Shown one piece after another: positions 63,600 through 64,000 of a stretch of 64,000 nt of DNA. Source of the DNA: Acidobacteria bacterium SCN 69-37 (GTDB taxonomy: Bacteria > Acidobacteriota > Vicinamibacteria > Vicinamibacterales > SCN-69-37); assembly GCA_001724025.1 (NCBI GenBank), contig MEDJ01000022.1, positions 180,418 to 244,417 of the forward strand. The letters run 5' to 3'. The notes beneath the pieces were generated by a model that saw only the letters and a program-made list of their open reading frames with translations, was not told the origin of the DNA and did not search any database. Both the position numbers and the translations under genes were made by a program. Each line of letters opens with the position of its first letter. The stretch's first letter is position 1.

Positions 63600-64000
63600 A
63601 TGGACTTGACCGACGCCCAGTGGGCGGTGCTGGCGCCCCTCTTGCCGAAGCCGCGTGTGCGACGCGACCGGCGCGGCCGACCGTGGCGCGATCCGCGCGA
63701 CGTGCTGAACGGCATCCTGTGGATTCTTCGCACCGGTGCCCCGTGGCACGACCTGCCCGATCGGTATCCCTCGTATCAGACGTGTCATCGTCGGTTTCAA
63801 GCGTGGCGCCGCAGCGGCGTCTACGATCGGATCCTCGAAGCCCTCGCGGCCGATCTCCGCGACCGCGGCAAGCTCGATCTCTCCGAAGGGTTCATCGACG
63901 CCGGCTGCAGCTCGGCGAAAAAAGGGAGGATCGCGTGGGCCCCACCAAGCGGGGCAAAGGCTGCAAAATCATGGCAATTTGCGACGGCCATGGTCTTCCT
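63600..64000 (+). mobile_element. IS5-family transposase, cut by window end
   Basis: The first reading frame starts MDLTDAQWAVLAPLLPKPRV and contains ILRTGAPWHDLPDRYPSYQT and EGFIDAGCSSAKK, the first part of an IS5-type DDE transposase. At A6G (63918-63924) a -1 shift gives VGPTKRGKGCKIMAICDGHG, the normal second part, while frame 0 runs on without matching. This is the programmed -1 frameshift typical of the IS427 group. The left end of the element should lie between 63534 and 63599, right after the sigma factor stop; no terminal repeat can be confirmed because the right end is outside. Confidence 0.82.

Noticed and set aside
1..64000. CRISPR array
   Set aside because: No evenly spaced direct repeats with unique spacers are seen; the repeated hairpins are scattered and have no spacer order.

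Overview
The window is GC-rich, gene-dense bacterial DNA. It most likely comes from the Acidobacteriota, class Vicinamibacteria or a close relative. The signs are a 1227-residue TonB-dependent receptor with an N-terminal carboxypeptidase-regulatory-like domain, remnants of PadR/prefix-domain ABC permease (ADOP) loci, a DUF1080/FG-GAP protein, a seven-heme cytochrome fused to TPRs, and recurrent GGGGCTGAAGCCCC hairpins. The taxon is inferred from gene content only.

Layout. (1) About 1-17385 is a carbohydrate-catabolic locus. It holds a partial SDR, a GntR/FCD regulator, a full-length transketolase, a cupin, a DUF1080/FG-GAP secreted protein, a sugar-type TonB receptor, a seven-heme cytochrome, a CoA-acylating semialdehyde dehydrogenase, a Tat-exported IolE-like TIM barrel and two more SDRs. 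Six copies of an AT-rich palindromic site (core ATCGAT, consensus near GATWATCGATWRTCGAT) sit before the transcription units. This looks like one GntR regulon. An ogt-type DNA methyltransferase lies inside it. (2) 17474-24450 is regulatory: a sigma-70 factor with a VOC protein, DUF2461, a sigma54 response regulator and a convergent hybrid kinase, and a LuxR-type regulator whose receiver has Cys where the phospho-Asp should be. (3) 24936-30138 is an archaic (Csu-like) chaperone-usher pilus operon, followed by a small lipoprotein with a full metzincin zinc motif. (4) 30917-38386 is a decaying accessory area: an Ig-like repeat lipoprotein, a frameshifted ADOP permease with a PadR stump, an AbiEii-type toxin with a small unusual partner, and a second PadR/ADOP remnant.

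(5) 38387-41894 is a heme-type TonB receptor operon with DUF6607. (6) 42225-46534 is an RND drug-efflux adaptor and pump. REP-like hairpins then flank a small MscS channel, followed by an APC permease, a Nei-type glycosylase, a PP2C phosphatase and a 1521-residue Lhr helicase. (7) tRNA-Gln(CUG) at 55755-55828 is followed by a copper/silver-type CusCBA operon, an ECF sigma factor with a Cys-rich tail, and an IS5-family transposase cut by the window end. This has the shape of a metal-resistance island next to a tRNA.

How the parts work together. In the first locus, sugars or glycosides would enter through the TonB receptor, be processed in the periplasm by the DUF1080 and TIM-barrel proteins, be oxidised by SDRs, cleaved by the transketolase, and leave as acyl-CoA through the semialdehyde dehydrogenase. 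The substrate cannot be named from sequence alone. In the last locus the sigma factor probably senses metal directly and drives CusCBA. The CusA protein keeps the three metal-relay methionines but lacks two of the three residues of the E. coli proton relay.
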